Source: Prosthecobacter sp. (GTDB lineage: Bacteria > Verrucomicrobiota > Verrucomicrobiia > Verrucomicrobiales > Verrucomicrobiaceae). From it: DNA of 64,000 nt. The translations under genes were made by a program, and so were the position numbers. The stretch covers positions 119,741 through 183,740 of the forward strand of contig JABARQ010000009.1 of the NCBI GenBank assembly GCA_019186985.1, written 5' to 3'. The notes beneath the pieces are model-generated. The model was not told the origin of the DNA. It made no database searches and was given only the letters and a program-made list of their open reading frames with translations. This document shows positions 1 through 7,559 of this stretch, piece after piece; the stretch's first letter is position 1, and each line of letters opens with the position of its first letter.

Positions 1-217
1 GCTTTGAGGTGTCCACGCTGCCTCTTTTTGTGCATGAACGGCTGAGTACGAAGGCCATCGTGGAGACGCTGAAAGGCCACCGCAAGGACGCCGCAAGGAC
101 GCCGCCGGAGACATTGCCGGCGATCACCGGCAGATTGCCGTGGAGGTCATCGACCCGCACGGCAACAAGCTGCTGGCACTGCGGAAACTGGAAACTGCGG
201 GAGGAAATAGAAAGTGA
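1..217 (+). pseudogene. Frameshifted remnant of a type III-like DNA methyltransferase/restriction protein
   Basis: The left edge encodes a stretch (LPLFVHERLSTKAIVETLK, residues from about base 15) that I recognise from the N-terminal part of adenine-specific methyltransferases of type III-like restriction-modification systems. After base 91 that frame becomes meaningless, while another frame carries DHRQIAVEVIDPHGNKLL and a stop at 215-217. An 11-base perfect tandem repeat (81-91 and 92-102) sits exactly at the switch; removing one copy joins both halves into one open frame. The expected catalytic methyltransferase core is absent, so a large internal deletion preceded or accompanied the duplication. 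The downstream tail is typical in style of the C-terminal ends of modification or helicase subunits; which one is inference. The stop overlaps the start of the next gene. The 5' end lies outside the window. Confidence 0.5.
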
Positions 218-1185
218 CGACCATGAACGCGAAACACATCACTGACATCACCATCAAGAACTTCCGTGGTTTCGAAAATCTGGAGCTTCACGGCCTCGGC
301 GCAGTGAATCTGATCGTGGGCCAGAACAACGCAGGGAAGACCTCGCTGCTGGAGGCGATCAACGCAGCTGCAGCACCGGGAATGATTAGCAAGCTTCCTG
401 GCCTGTTTCGGGCCAATGCGGGCAAAGTCGCAGAACGTTACTTTCATTGGCTCGTATCTGACGGGGCAAAGACCTGCGAAGTTTCAGCTGACACCGACGA
501 TGGAAAACGAGGGATTGTGATCTCCAAGGGAACTTTACCGCCACGCCTTGATGATTATTATCGAAAGGAGCAGATCGGCCCTTTCGAAATTGGGAGGTGG
601 TCCACGGGGCGAAATATGATCGAAGTCTGGGCCGTTTCCGTCCAGCATCGCTCGCCTGATGGGTTAGTGCCGAACTTTGCTAACGCAGTGAGATCGCCTC
701 AGAGTGAAGGGCTTATGGAGCAATTGCTTGCCAAGGTAGATCCCCGAATCAAAACGGTGCGTCTCGACTATGCGGATGAAGACCCATTCATCTCGGTGGA
801 CATCGGCTTGAGCGAGCGAGTTCCACTGCCGCAAGCAGGCCAAGGCATCTATCGTATGGTTGCGATCTTGTCAGACCTGTTGGGGGTGAAGCCAAAAGTT
901 TGCCTGATCGACGAGATTGAGAATGGCATCCACTACACCGCCTTGAAGCAGGTTTGGAAAGGCATCGCTGAGATTTCTAGCACACTCGGCATCCAGGTCT
1001 TTGCCACCACGCACAGTCGTGAATGTTTAGAAGCTGCCCACGAGGTCTTTTTCACCGATGATCCTAAAGGCGAAAAGGACTTCGCCGTCATCCAGTTGAT
1101 GCGCGTGAAGGGGCAGGTGATCGGCAAGGTGCTGAACGAGGCACGCGTGGACGCGGCGATGGAAAATGAAATCGAACTTCGCTGA
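214..1185 (+). CDS. AAA family ATPase (OLD/AAA_15-like), likely defence ATPase
   Basis: Predicted cytoplasmic SMC/ABC-like ATPase of the OLD/AAA_15 group, 323 residues. Visible motifs: an N-terminal strand ending in KNFRGFENLEL, Walker A GQNNAGKTS at residues 36-44, Walker B CLIDEIENG at about 230-238 and an H-loop-like FATTHSRE near residue 266. The region before Walker B (QAGQGIYRMVAIL) takes the place of an ABC signature. The GTG start at 214 is chosen because GGAGG at 200-204 is well spaced from it and it overlaps the stop of the upstream remnant (GTGA); ATG at 223 is the alternative. It has no TOPRIM domain of its own, which places it with split systems where the nuclease-like subunit is the next gene. 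Base use is visibly less GC-rich than the rest of the window, consistent with transfer. The defence role is inferred. Confidence 0.8.
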   Translation: MTTMNAKHITDITIKNFRGFENLELHGLGAVNLIVGQNNAGKTSLLEAINAAAAPGMISKLPGLFRANAGKVAERYFHWLVSDGAKTCEVSADTDDGKRGIVISKGTLPPRLDDYYRKEQIGPFEIGRWSTGRNMIEVWAVSVQHRSPDGLVPNFANAVRSPQSEGLMEQLLAKVDPRIKTVRLDYADEDPFISVDIGLSERVPLPQAGQGIYRMVAILSDLLGVKPKVCLIDEIENGIHYTALKQVWKGIAEISSTLGIQVFATTHSRECLEAAHEVFFTDDPKGEKDFAVIQLMRVKGQVIGKVLNEARVDAAMENEIELR

Positions 1186-1188
1186 GCC

Positions 1189-1839
1189 ATGAGTGTTGCC
1201 ATCCCCAAAGAGCATGAGTGCGATCACATCCTGATCGTCGAAGGTTACAGCGACCTGCATTTCTACGCTTCGATGATGCACCAGATGAAGCGCCTCAAGG
1301 GAGTGTTCATCAAAGAGTTCAAAGGCAAGTCGCCCATTCTCAACCGGCAGACGCTGGGAGACTATCTAGAACCTCGGCTCGACAAGAAGAAGAGCATCGG
1401 TATTCTGCTTGATGCAGACGACAACCCGGCTGGCACAGCCACGGCGGTTCGAGAACGTCTCAGAGAAATCACGGGAAGGCTCGTAACTGAGGGTTCGTGG
1501 CACGAGAAGGAAGGGGAAGCGCGGCTGGGCTTTTTCGTCGCCCCGACGCCTGACCAAAAAGGCGAGATTGAAACTCTGGCCTGGAATGCATTCCCGGATG
1601 AAGGGATTCACCTCTCAATGAAACAAGCGGTGGACGAGTTTCATGCCAGGATGACCGAACTCAATTCCGAGTGGAAATCCCACAGCCCGGACAAGGGGCG
1701 GATTGGAGCCTATCTCGCGGCAGCCTATGACGAGGATCCACGTCTCGGACCAGGAGCGAGGGAGAAGAAATTTGACTTCGCTGCTCCCGGCTTTGCGAGG
1801 TTGCGGGCCTTCCTTGAAATTCTCCCTCAAAGCGCATGA
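1189..1839 (+). CDS. TOPRIM-like DUF3226-type protein, partner of the upstream ATPase
   Basis: A 216-residue cytoplasmic protein resembling the DUF3226 family. The N-terminus carries ILIVEGYSD (Glu18) and IGILLDADD (Asp75, Asp77), which is the Glu...DxD arrangement of TOPRIM metal sites. It starts 3 bases after the ATPase stop, so the two are almost certainly co-transcribed and translationally linked. ATPase plus separate TOPRIM subunit is the layout of PARIS-like and split-OLD phage defence systems; in those the second subunit is the effector nuclease. Here the family differs from the DUF4435 subunit of PARIS, so I do not call it PARIS. Function as an effector is inference from fold and context. 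Confidence 0.72.
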   Translation: MSVAIPKEHECDHILIVEGYSDLHFYASMMHQMKRLKGVFIKEFKGKSPILNRQTLGDYLEPRLDKKKSIGILLDADDNPAGTATAVRERLREITGRLVTEGSWHEKEGEARLGFFVAPTPDQKGEIETLAWNAFPDEGIHLSMKQAVDEFHARMTELNSEWKSHSPDKGRIGAYLAAAYDEDPRLGPGAREKKFDFAAPGFARLRAFLEILPQSA

Positions 1840-1921
1840 GCAACTTCGAAGTCCCCAACTCCATCCTGAATAGTCCCTTCTAGGAACACAAGAAACATTG
1901 GTGTAGCTTGGACGGGCAACC

Positions 1922-2593
1922 ATGAAAACACACCTCACGCTCCTTCTTCTCGTCTCATCACTCGCCTTCGCCGCAGACCCGGCGCCTCCCGTCACGCAAA
2001 CCTGCCAGCCTGAAAGGCTCGTCGCGGCGGAGGCCTTTGATAAGCCGGAATCCTTCGCCAGGGAAAAGCAGCCGGGAACAGAGGGCTGGCGCGGCGGCAT
2101 TGGCACCTGGAGCATCCGCGACGGCGCTGCCTACGCCGTGCAGGAAGGCCCGAGTGAAAAACGTCCGAACGGCCATGAGGCCGTCTGCGAGCACCTCGTC
2201 GATCTTGGAGATTATGTCCTGACAGGCGAGTTCAAGCTCGGCCCGTCACCGCAGATCGGCTTTGTCTGCCGCGACACCCACCAGCCTAACCATCATCAGG
2301 GCCGGATCGTGATCACCCCCACCGCCCTCTGGATTCAAAAGATGAGCGGCATCGCCAAGGAAACGCGCCGCGAGGAGCTGAAGAAGATCGAGGTCAGGAT
2401 CGACCCCGGCACCTGGCACCGCATCACCGTTGAAATCTGCGGTGATCACTTCCTCGCAAGGATCGACGGCCATGTCCTCGAAGCCAGCCACGAACGCTTC
2501 AAGGACCGCAAGGGCCGCATCGGCTTCGTGGCGCGTGGCGAAGGCGCCCAGTTCCGCAACATCGCCCTGTGGAGCGCGAAGCCGAAGGAGTAG
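1922..2593 (+). CDS. Secreted concanavalin-fold protein (DUF1080 / 3-keto-disaccharide hydrolase-like)
   Basis: A 223-residue exported protein with a clear signal peptide (MKTHLTLLLLVSSLAFAADP, probable cleavage after residue 18). The mature part shows the beta-sandwich pattern of LamG/DUF1080-like domains: WSIRDGAAYA, then EFKLGPSPQIGFVCR, then GTWHRITVEICGDHFLARIDG and IGFVARGEGAQFRNI at the end. DUF1080 members include 3-keto-disaccharide hydrolases, and the next gene is a Tat-exported Gfo/Idh/MocA oxidoreductase, which fits a keto-sugar role; assignment below fold level is uncertain because the typical DUF1080 opening is not obvious. The TAG stop is the last three bases of a GTAG that immediately precedes a 7-bp hairpin. 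Confidence 0.6.
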   Translation: MKTHLTLLLLVSSLAFAADPAPPVTQTCQPERLVAAEAFDKPESFAREKQPGTEGWRGGIGTWSIRDGAAYAVQEGPSEKRPNGHEAVCEHLVDLGDYVLTGEFKLGPSPQIGFVCRDTHQPNHHQGRIVITPTALWIQKMSGIAKETRREELKKIEVRIDPGTWHRITVEICGDHFLARIDGHVLEASHERFKDRKGRIGFVARGEGAQFRNIALWSAKPKE

Positions 2594-2612
2594 CTTCGAA
2601 CGGCCTTCGAAG
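2590..2612 (+). repeat. GTAG-headed hairpin (REP-like) containing the stop codon of the preceding gene
   Basis: GTAG at 2590-2593 is followed directly by a perfect 7-bp stem (CTTCGAA 2594-2600, TTCGAAG 2606-2612) with a 5-base loop. The architecture matches the REP-like hairpins at 4227, 38412 and 39903, but the stem and loop sequences differ, so membership of the same family is uncertain. It could simply act as a terminator, though no T-run follows. Confidence 0.5.
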
Positions 2613-2752
2613 CCGGGCCACCCGGACGCTCCGACTGCCAGTCAAAGCGACGCCATGCCCCCGGCCTGCGTTCTTTCGCGGCCGTTCCTGATTCCATCCT
2701 GGCGTTTTTTGCACCTGGCGCCTAACCTCACGAACACCCCCTTTCCCGAACC

Positions 2753-4189
2753 ATGAAAACCCCTGAAGCACCCGCCACTTCATCCCGCCGCAGTTTCGTC
2801 AGGCAGTCCGTCTCCGCAGGATTTGGCTTCACCTTTCTGCCAGCCTACCTGACCAGCGCCCGCGCGGCCGACAATCCGAAGCTGCCGCCCAGCCGCCGCA
2901 TCAACCTCGGCTGCATCGGGATCGGCGGACGCGCGGGCAGCGTCATCCCCGGCCTTACGGCAGGCGGCATCGCCACCCCCGTGGCCTTCACGGACGTGGA
3001 CTTTGTCACCGCCAAAGGTGTGGAAAAGAATCTCAAGGCCTTCCCGGACGTGAAGCGCTTCCATGACTTCCGCGAGATGCTCGACAAGATGGGCAAGGAC
3101 ATCGACGCCGTCAGCGTCGTGACGCCGGATCACACGCACTTCACCGCCGCGATCAGCGCGATGGCCCTCGGCAAGCATGTCTATGTGGAGAAGCCGCTGA
3201 CGCACACCTTTGAGGAGGCGGAGATCCTCATGCGCGCCGAGAAGAAGTTCAAGGTGGTGACGCAGATGGGCAACCAGGGCCACACCTCCGCCGGTGCGGA
3301 GCAGTTCAAGCAGATGCTCGCGGCGGGCATCGTCGATGACATCGTCAAGATCGACGCCTGGAAATCGCCCTCGCTCTGGTTCATGAACGCGGCGGAACGC
3401 ATCCAGGGCTACCCTCCTGGCGAGCCGATGCCCGAATCCCTCAAGAGCTGGGACCTCTGGTGCGGGCCGCAGGAGGTGAAGCCCTTCAGCAAGATGTATC
3501 ACGCCTTCAACTGGCGCGGCTTCCACCTCTATGGAGGCGGCATGTTTGGCGACTGGGGCGCCCACATCATCGACTTCGCGCATGATCATCTGAAGCTCGG
3601 CCTGCCCACTCGCATCACGCCGCTTGCGCTCGCCGATTACAACCAGGTGAGCTATCCGCTGAGCTCCGACATCCGCTTTGAGTTCCCGGCTCGTGGCGAG
3701 AAACTGCCCGCCGTGGAGCTCCATTGGAAAGCCGGCAGCGACATCAAATTCGACATCGAGGAGAAGTATGGCGACCCGGGCCCCGATGGCAAAGTCGTGA
3801 TCCCGAATCCCGGCAATGCAGGCTCACTCCTCCACCGCAAACAAGGCGATTATCTCGTGCAGCGAGGCTCTCACGACCGCCATTCGCTCCTGTATCCTCG
3901 CGCGAAGATGGTCGAGCACAAAGACGCGATGGGGCTGCATCCTCTGGAGCGCAATCACTTCAACAGCTTCATCAACGCCTGCATGGGCGAAGGTAAAACC
4001 GAATCCCCCTTCAGCGTCTCCGGCCTCCTCACCCAGGTCTTGAACCTCGGCACCATTGCCGAGTATCTGAACGTCGACCTGAAGTTCGACCCGCAGACCA
4101 GGCGCTTCATCGGCAACGACGAGGCCAACGCCCGTCTCGCCGGCCCGGCCCCGCGCGCCGAGTGGGCGGACTGCTACAAGCTGGCGTAA
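2753..4189 (+). CDS. Gfo/Idh/MocA family oxidoreductase, Tat-exported
   Basis: A 478-residue NAD(P)-dependent sugar oxidoreductase predicted to act in the periplasm. It has a Tat signal (SRRSFVRQ at residues 11-18, hydrophobic stretch, cleavage near SARA-AD). The Rossmann motif GCIGIGGRAG lies at about residues 53-62 and the family EKP motif (YVEKPLTH) at about 143-150. The second half shows the alpha/beta substrate domain, including GDWGAHIID and the conserved NHFNSFI near the C-terminus. Tat-type Gfo/Idh/MocA proteins in PVC bacteria and Bacteroidota oxidise or reduce sugars and keto-sugars; exact substrate is unknown. It follows a DUF1080-like gene by 159 bases. Confidence 0.88.
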   Translation: MKTPEAPATSSRRSFVRQSVSAGFGFTFLPAYLTSARAADNPKLPPSRRINLGCIGIGGRAGSVIPGLTAGGIATPVAFTDVDFVTAKGVEKNLKAFPDVKRFHDFREMLDKMGKDIDAVSVVTPDHTHFTAAISAMALGKHVYVEKPLTHTFEEAEILMRAEKKFKVVTQMGNQGHTSAGAEQFKQMLAAGIVDDIVKIDAWKSPSLWFMNAAERIQGYPPGEPMPESLKSWDLWCGPQEVKPFSKMYHAFNWRGFHLYGGGMFGDWGAHIIDFAHDHLKLGLPTRITPLALADYNQVSYPLSSDIRFEFPARGEKLPAVELHWKAGSDIKFDIEEKYGDPGPDGKVVIPNPGNAGSLLHRKQGDYLVQRGSHDRHSLLYPRAKMVEHKDAMGLHPLERNHFNSFINACMGEGKTESPFSVSGLLTQVLNLGTIAEYLNVDLKFDPQTRRFIGNDEANARLAGPAPRAEWADCYKLA

Positions 4190-4226
4190 TCGTTCGCTGA
4201 ACCCTCACCCGCTACGATGCCGCGAA

Positions 4227-4256
4227 GCAAAGTAGGCCTCTCGCTCCGCGAGAGGC
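4227..4256 (+). repeat. REP-like element, GCAAAGTAG head plus 8-bp hairpin
   Basis: GCAAAGTAG (4227-4235) is followed by a perfect 8-bp stem (GCCTCTCG 4236-4243, CGAGAGGC 4249-4256) with a CTCCG loop. The same head and loop pattern recurs at 38412, 39903 and, inverted, at 40033. It lies 38 bases after the upstream stop codon, so here the GTAG is not a stop. A conserved CGAAAGC follows at about 4276, as in the two longer copies, but I see no intact inverted partner. The rest of the 4190-4402 gap shows nothing else I can name. Confidence 0.72.
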
Positions 4257-4402
4257 ACTGGGAGCTCCGCTGAATCGAAAGCCGACGAACTTCAGACAAA
4301 GATTGCAGGCGGAAGCCTTGGGCTCATCATAGGCCCTATGGAACGGCGAAACGGGCGAATATTCGCTCCAAACGGCCGTTTAGCAGAAACTGCCCCGAAC
4401 TC

Positions 4403-5362
4403 ATGAAACCGCTGTTTTTGCTCCTTACCCTCCTCGCGGCCACCTTGCCCGCACAAACGCCCAAGGCGGCCCCGAAGCCTTACCAACTGCCTGCGGGCAT
4501 CAAGATGGAGAAGGACATCGCCTACATCGAAGGCGGTGATGAGGCGCAGAAGCTCGACATCTATGTGCCGGAGACGCCTTCAGACAAGCCGCTGCCGCTC
4601 ATCGTGCACATTCATGGCGGCGGCTGGCGTGCGGGCAGCAAGTTTCCGTGCCCTTTCACCGCGATGGCCCTCAAGGGCTACGCCGTGGCGAGCGTTGAGT
4701 ACCGCTTCAGTCAGAAGGCCGTCTTCCCCGCCCAGATTCAGGACTGCCAGGCCGCCATCCGCTGGCTGCGTGCCCATGCAAGCCAATATCATTTCGATAC
4801 AAGCCATGTCGGCGTCATCGGCGGTTCCGCAGGCGGCCATCTCTCCGCGCTCGTCGGAACCTCCGGCGGCAAAAAGGCCTTCCCTGCCATCGGCGGCCAT
4901 GAAGACCAGCCTGACCGCGTGCAGGCCGTGATCGACATCTATGGCCCCGCCGACTTCAGCACGGTCATGCAGCAGGCCGCGGCCGACAAGAACGTCAGGA
5001 ACATCTTCGCCTTCAACACGCCCAGCGACCCCTACTCCTCCCTCATCGGCACCAAACTCGATGACAAAGCAAAAGCCGATGCCGTGAGCCCTGTGCACTA
5101 CGTCAGCCAGGACAGCCCCCCTTTCCTCATCCTGCACGGCACACACGACACTCTTGTGCCCTATGCGCAGAGCCTGCAGCTTGAGGCCGCCTTGAAAGCC
5201 CAGGGCGTTCCCGTCTGGCTGCAAGCCCTGCCCGGCGCAGGCCACGGCGGACCACAGTTTGGCAAACCGGCTGTCATCCAGCTCATGCAGGCCTTCTTCG
5301 ACAAGCATCTCAAGGGAGCGGACGTGAGAATCGATCTCGTTCCCGAGGCGGCGCTAAAGTAG
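4403..5362 (+). CDS. Secreted alpha/beta hydrolase (BD-FAE-like esterase)
   Basis: A 319-residue exported carboxylesterase. The signal peptide is MKPLFLLLTLLAATLPAQTP. The oxyanion motif HIHGGGW is at about residues 69-75, the nucleophile elbow GGSAGGH at about 140-146, a likely acid in GTHDTLVP and a catalytic His in GAGHGG near the C-terminus. This is the layout of BD-FAE-like bifunctional feruloyl/acetyl-xylan esterases and related acylhydrolases. A close fold relative is encoded at 31833. It ends 10 bases from the stop of the convergent gene. Confidence 0.88.
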   Translation: MKPLFLLLTLLAATLPAQTPKAAPKPYQLPAGIKMEKDIAYIEGGDEAQKLDIYVPETPSDKPLPLIVHIHGGGWRAGSKFPCPFTAMALKGYAVASVEYRFSQKAVFPAQIQDCQAAIRWLRAHASQYHFDTSHVGVIGGSAGGHLSALVGTSGGKKAFPAIGGHEDQPDRVQAVIDIYGPADFSTVMQQAAADKNVRNIFAFNTPSDPYSSLIGTKLDDKAKADAVSPVHYVSQDSPPFLILHGTHDTLVPYAQSLQLEAALKAQGVPVWLQALPGAGHGGPQFGKPAVIQLMQAFFDKHLKGADVRIDLVPEAALK

Positions 5363-5371
5363 TCATGCCCT

Positions 5372-7414
5372 TCAGCGCGTGGCCGCCTTCGAATGAACCA
5401 CCATCGTCATGATCACGCCAGCGAGCACAAGCCCAAGCGCCAGGACATAGGTCTGCCTCATGCCCTGGGCCACGGCTTCCGGAGCCTCCGCCGGAGAGTC
5501 CAGCCCGCCTGAAAACATGGCAAACAGGCCGGCCATGACAGAACTGCCGGTGATCAGTCCGAGGTTTCGCGACAAGTTAAGCAGCCCGGACATCAAGCCG
5601 CGTTCGGAATCCACGGCGGCCGCCATCAGGGAGGTCGTGTTTGCCGTCTGAAAAGTCGCATAACCAGCCGTCAGGACGACCAGAGGAATCACCTGTCCAG
5701 GGATTCCGGATGACATGGGGAGAAGAGCCAGGGCCAGCGTTCCCGCCCCGATCAACAGCAACCCGGCGAGGCTCATGATGTGCGTGCCATGCCTGTCCAC
5801 CAGACGTCCCGCAGGCACGCCCATCAGCATCACCACAAGAGGCCCTGCGGAAAGGACGCCCCCCACCATCACCGGGGACAAAAGCAGCGCATGAGACAGG
5901 TAAAACGGGCCAACCACCAGGGTTGTCATCAGGACGGTTGCGACAAGCAGGCTCAGCAGGAGCCCGGCCTGACGCTCCCTGGATCGCAGGACCACCGCCG
6001 GAATCCAGGGTGAGGAAGAAACCCGGTCCCTCTTCACAAACGCGGCTGCCAGGACCCCCGAACCCAGCAGCAGCAGCATATTGACCAGGCCGGGCCGGCC
6101 CTTGCCCACAGACATGGACAAGGCATAGAGCAGGGGGGTGGCGATCAAAAGCAGCATCCCGTGATGATCCAGTGCCTTTCGGCTCCCGCCCTTGAAGCCC
6201 TGCTCCTTCGGAATTCCCCAAAGAATCAGAAGCCATGCAAACAGGCCAAGGGGCAGGTTGATGAAAAAGACCGCGCGCCAGCCAAACGCGGAAAGCAGGA
6301 CGCCGCCAAGCAACGGGCCTGCGGCCGTGCCTGCGGCCGACATTGCGCCCAGCAGCCCCATGGCCCGGCCGCGTTTCTCCCTCAATGCCGCATCCCCCAT
6401 CAGGGCCACCGACATCGCCGTCATCAAGGCAGCCCCGGAACCCTGCAGGGCCCGTGCCAGGATCAACAACGGCAGCGATGGCGCCAGCCCTGCAAGCACG
6501 GAGGCTCCGACAAACATCGAGCTGCCCGCCAGAAGCAGACGCCGCCTCCCTGTCAGGTCACCCAACCGCCCGGCTCCTGCAATCAAGGCCGTGATGGAAA
6601 CCAGGTAGGCGGTCACAACCCACTGCACCTCCTGAAGCGACACTTCAAACTCCTGTCTGAGAACAGGCAGGACCACATTGGCGGCGCTGGTGCCCATCGA
6701 GGGCAGCAAGGCGGCCAGGGACAGGCCCGCAGTCAGGCAGCGCATGCGCTGAAAATCCGGACTTTCAGCAACACGGTCCGCAGGCTGCAGCAGCCAGACC
6801 GCCTGCTGGGCGGGACAGAAGTTCTTCAGGCCGCCCGCCACTTCCTCCTGCTCCAGGAGCACGATGTCATGCGATGAACCATAAAGTCGCCGGATCTCAG
6901 GCTCGCGAACGTCAAAGGGCGGCCCCTGCATCAGCTCCTGCTCGTACTCGTAGCTGATCAAAAGCTGGGGCGCACCCCGCGTGATCTTCACCAGATGGCT
7001 GGCATAAGAAGCCCTCATCCCCTCCGGCAGCGCCACCAGGGCCGCCCGGTCATACACGGCATCCACCGGCCCAAGCACCTCCTGGTTCAGGTCAAGGATG
7101 TCGCCGGCAAAAATGTCGATTCCTCCAGCGCTGTAGCGGACCAGCCTGCCCTCCTCCTGCCGGACCGGCTCAACCCCAAGCTCGGCAAACAGCTGCTCCA
7201 CGGCCTCACGGCTGAGCTCCGCCCCGGCGACCCTCCGTCCACCGCCAAGCAGCCAGGCAATGTCCAGGCTCTTGCCGCACAGTGGAACGAACACCCGTCC
7301 GCCAGGAGGCATCGGCAGGGTGCCGATGTTCCTGACCAGCAATGTGTTTGCCTGTGTTTCGTGGAAGCGGGTGTCACCGCTCCTCCAACGTTGATGCCAG
7401 AATTCAGCCTTCAT
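5372..7414 (-). CDS. Fusion: thiopurine S-methyltransferase (TPMT) plus 14-helix MFS (DHA2) exporter
   Basis: A 680-residue two-domain protein. Residues 1 to about 215 form a complete bacterial TPMT: EFWHQRWRSGDTRFHE, the SAM-binding RVFVPLCGKSLDIAWLL, GPVDAVYDRAALVALP and GPPFDVREPEIRRLYG. Bacterial TPMTs methylate thiols and oxyanions of selenium or tellurium. Residues from about 225 onward form an MFS transporter with 14 predicted helices and motif A (GRLGDLTGRRR), as in EmrB/QacA drug exporters of the DHA2 type. There is no frameshift or stop at the junction. I chose ATG at 7414 because homology begins there; an in-frame extension to 7591 has no recognisable sequence and would overlap the divergent gene. 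A methylate-and-export detoxification role is inference. The divergent LysR gene is the likely regulator. Confidence 0.88.
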   Translation of the reverse strand: MKAEFWHQRWRSGDTRFHETQANTLLVRNIGTLPMPPGGRVFVPLCGKSLDIAWLLGGGRRVAGAELSREAVEQLFAELGVEPVRQEEGRLVRYSAGGIDIFAGDILDLNQEVLGPVDAVYDRAALVALPEGMRASYASHLVKITRGAPQLLISYEYEQELMQGPPFDVREPEIRRLYGSSHDIVLLEQEEVAGGLKNFCPAQQAVWLLQPADRVAESPDFQRMRCLTAGLSLAALLPSMGTSAANVVLPVLRQEFEVSLQEVQWVVTAYLVSITALIAGAGRLGDLTGRRRLLLAGSSMFVGASVLAGLAPSLPLLILARALQGSGAALMTAMSVALMGDAALREKRGRAMGLLGAMSAAGTAAGPLLGGVLLSAFGWRAVFFINLPLGLFAWLLILWGIPKEQGFKGGSRKALDHHGMLLLIATPLLYALSMSVGKGRPGLVNMLLLLGSGVLAAAFVKRDRVSSSPWIPAVVLRSRERQAGLLLSLLVATVLMTTLVVGPFYLSHALLLSPVMVGGVLSAGPLVVMLMGVPAGRLVDRHGTHIMSLAGLLLIGAGTLALALLPMSSGIPGQVIPLVVLTAGYATFQTANTTSLMAAAVDSERGLMSGLLNLSRNLGLITGSSVMAGLFAMFSGGLDSPAEAPEAVAQGMRQTYVLALGLVLAGVIMTMVVHSKAATR

Positions 7415-7518
7415 GATGATGTGTGTCGTCGACCGGTGCCCGCGCCATGGAGCCCCGGATGTGACTCTGCGGTAGCCCCGGCCTTGGAAGGCGTAAAATG
7501 CACTGACCGCACTTGATT

Positions 7519-7540
7519 CATGCATTTGACGCCATGCATG
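7519..7540. promoter_or_regulatory. Inverted repeat in the LysR / TPMT-MFS divergent promoter, candidate operator
   Basis: CATGCA (7519-7524) and TGCATG (7535-7540) form a perfect 6-bp dyad with a 10-base spacer, 19 bases upstream of the LysR start and about 105 bases upstream of the fusion gene start. LysR regulators usually bind dyads in the divergent region; the exact T-N11-A spacing is not present, so this is only a candidate. I see no other strong signal in the 145-base gap. Confidence 0.4.
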
Positions 7541-7559
7541 GCCGTGCGAGCCTGATGTC

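Noticed and set aside
214..1839. Calling the ATPase/TOPRIM pair PARIS (AriA/AriB)
   Set aside because: The second protein looks like DUF3226 rather than DUF4435, so only a PARIS-like or split-OLD analogy is justified.
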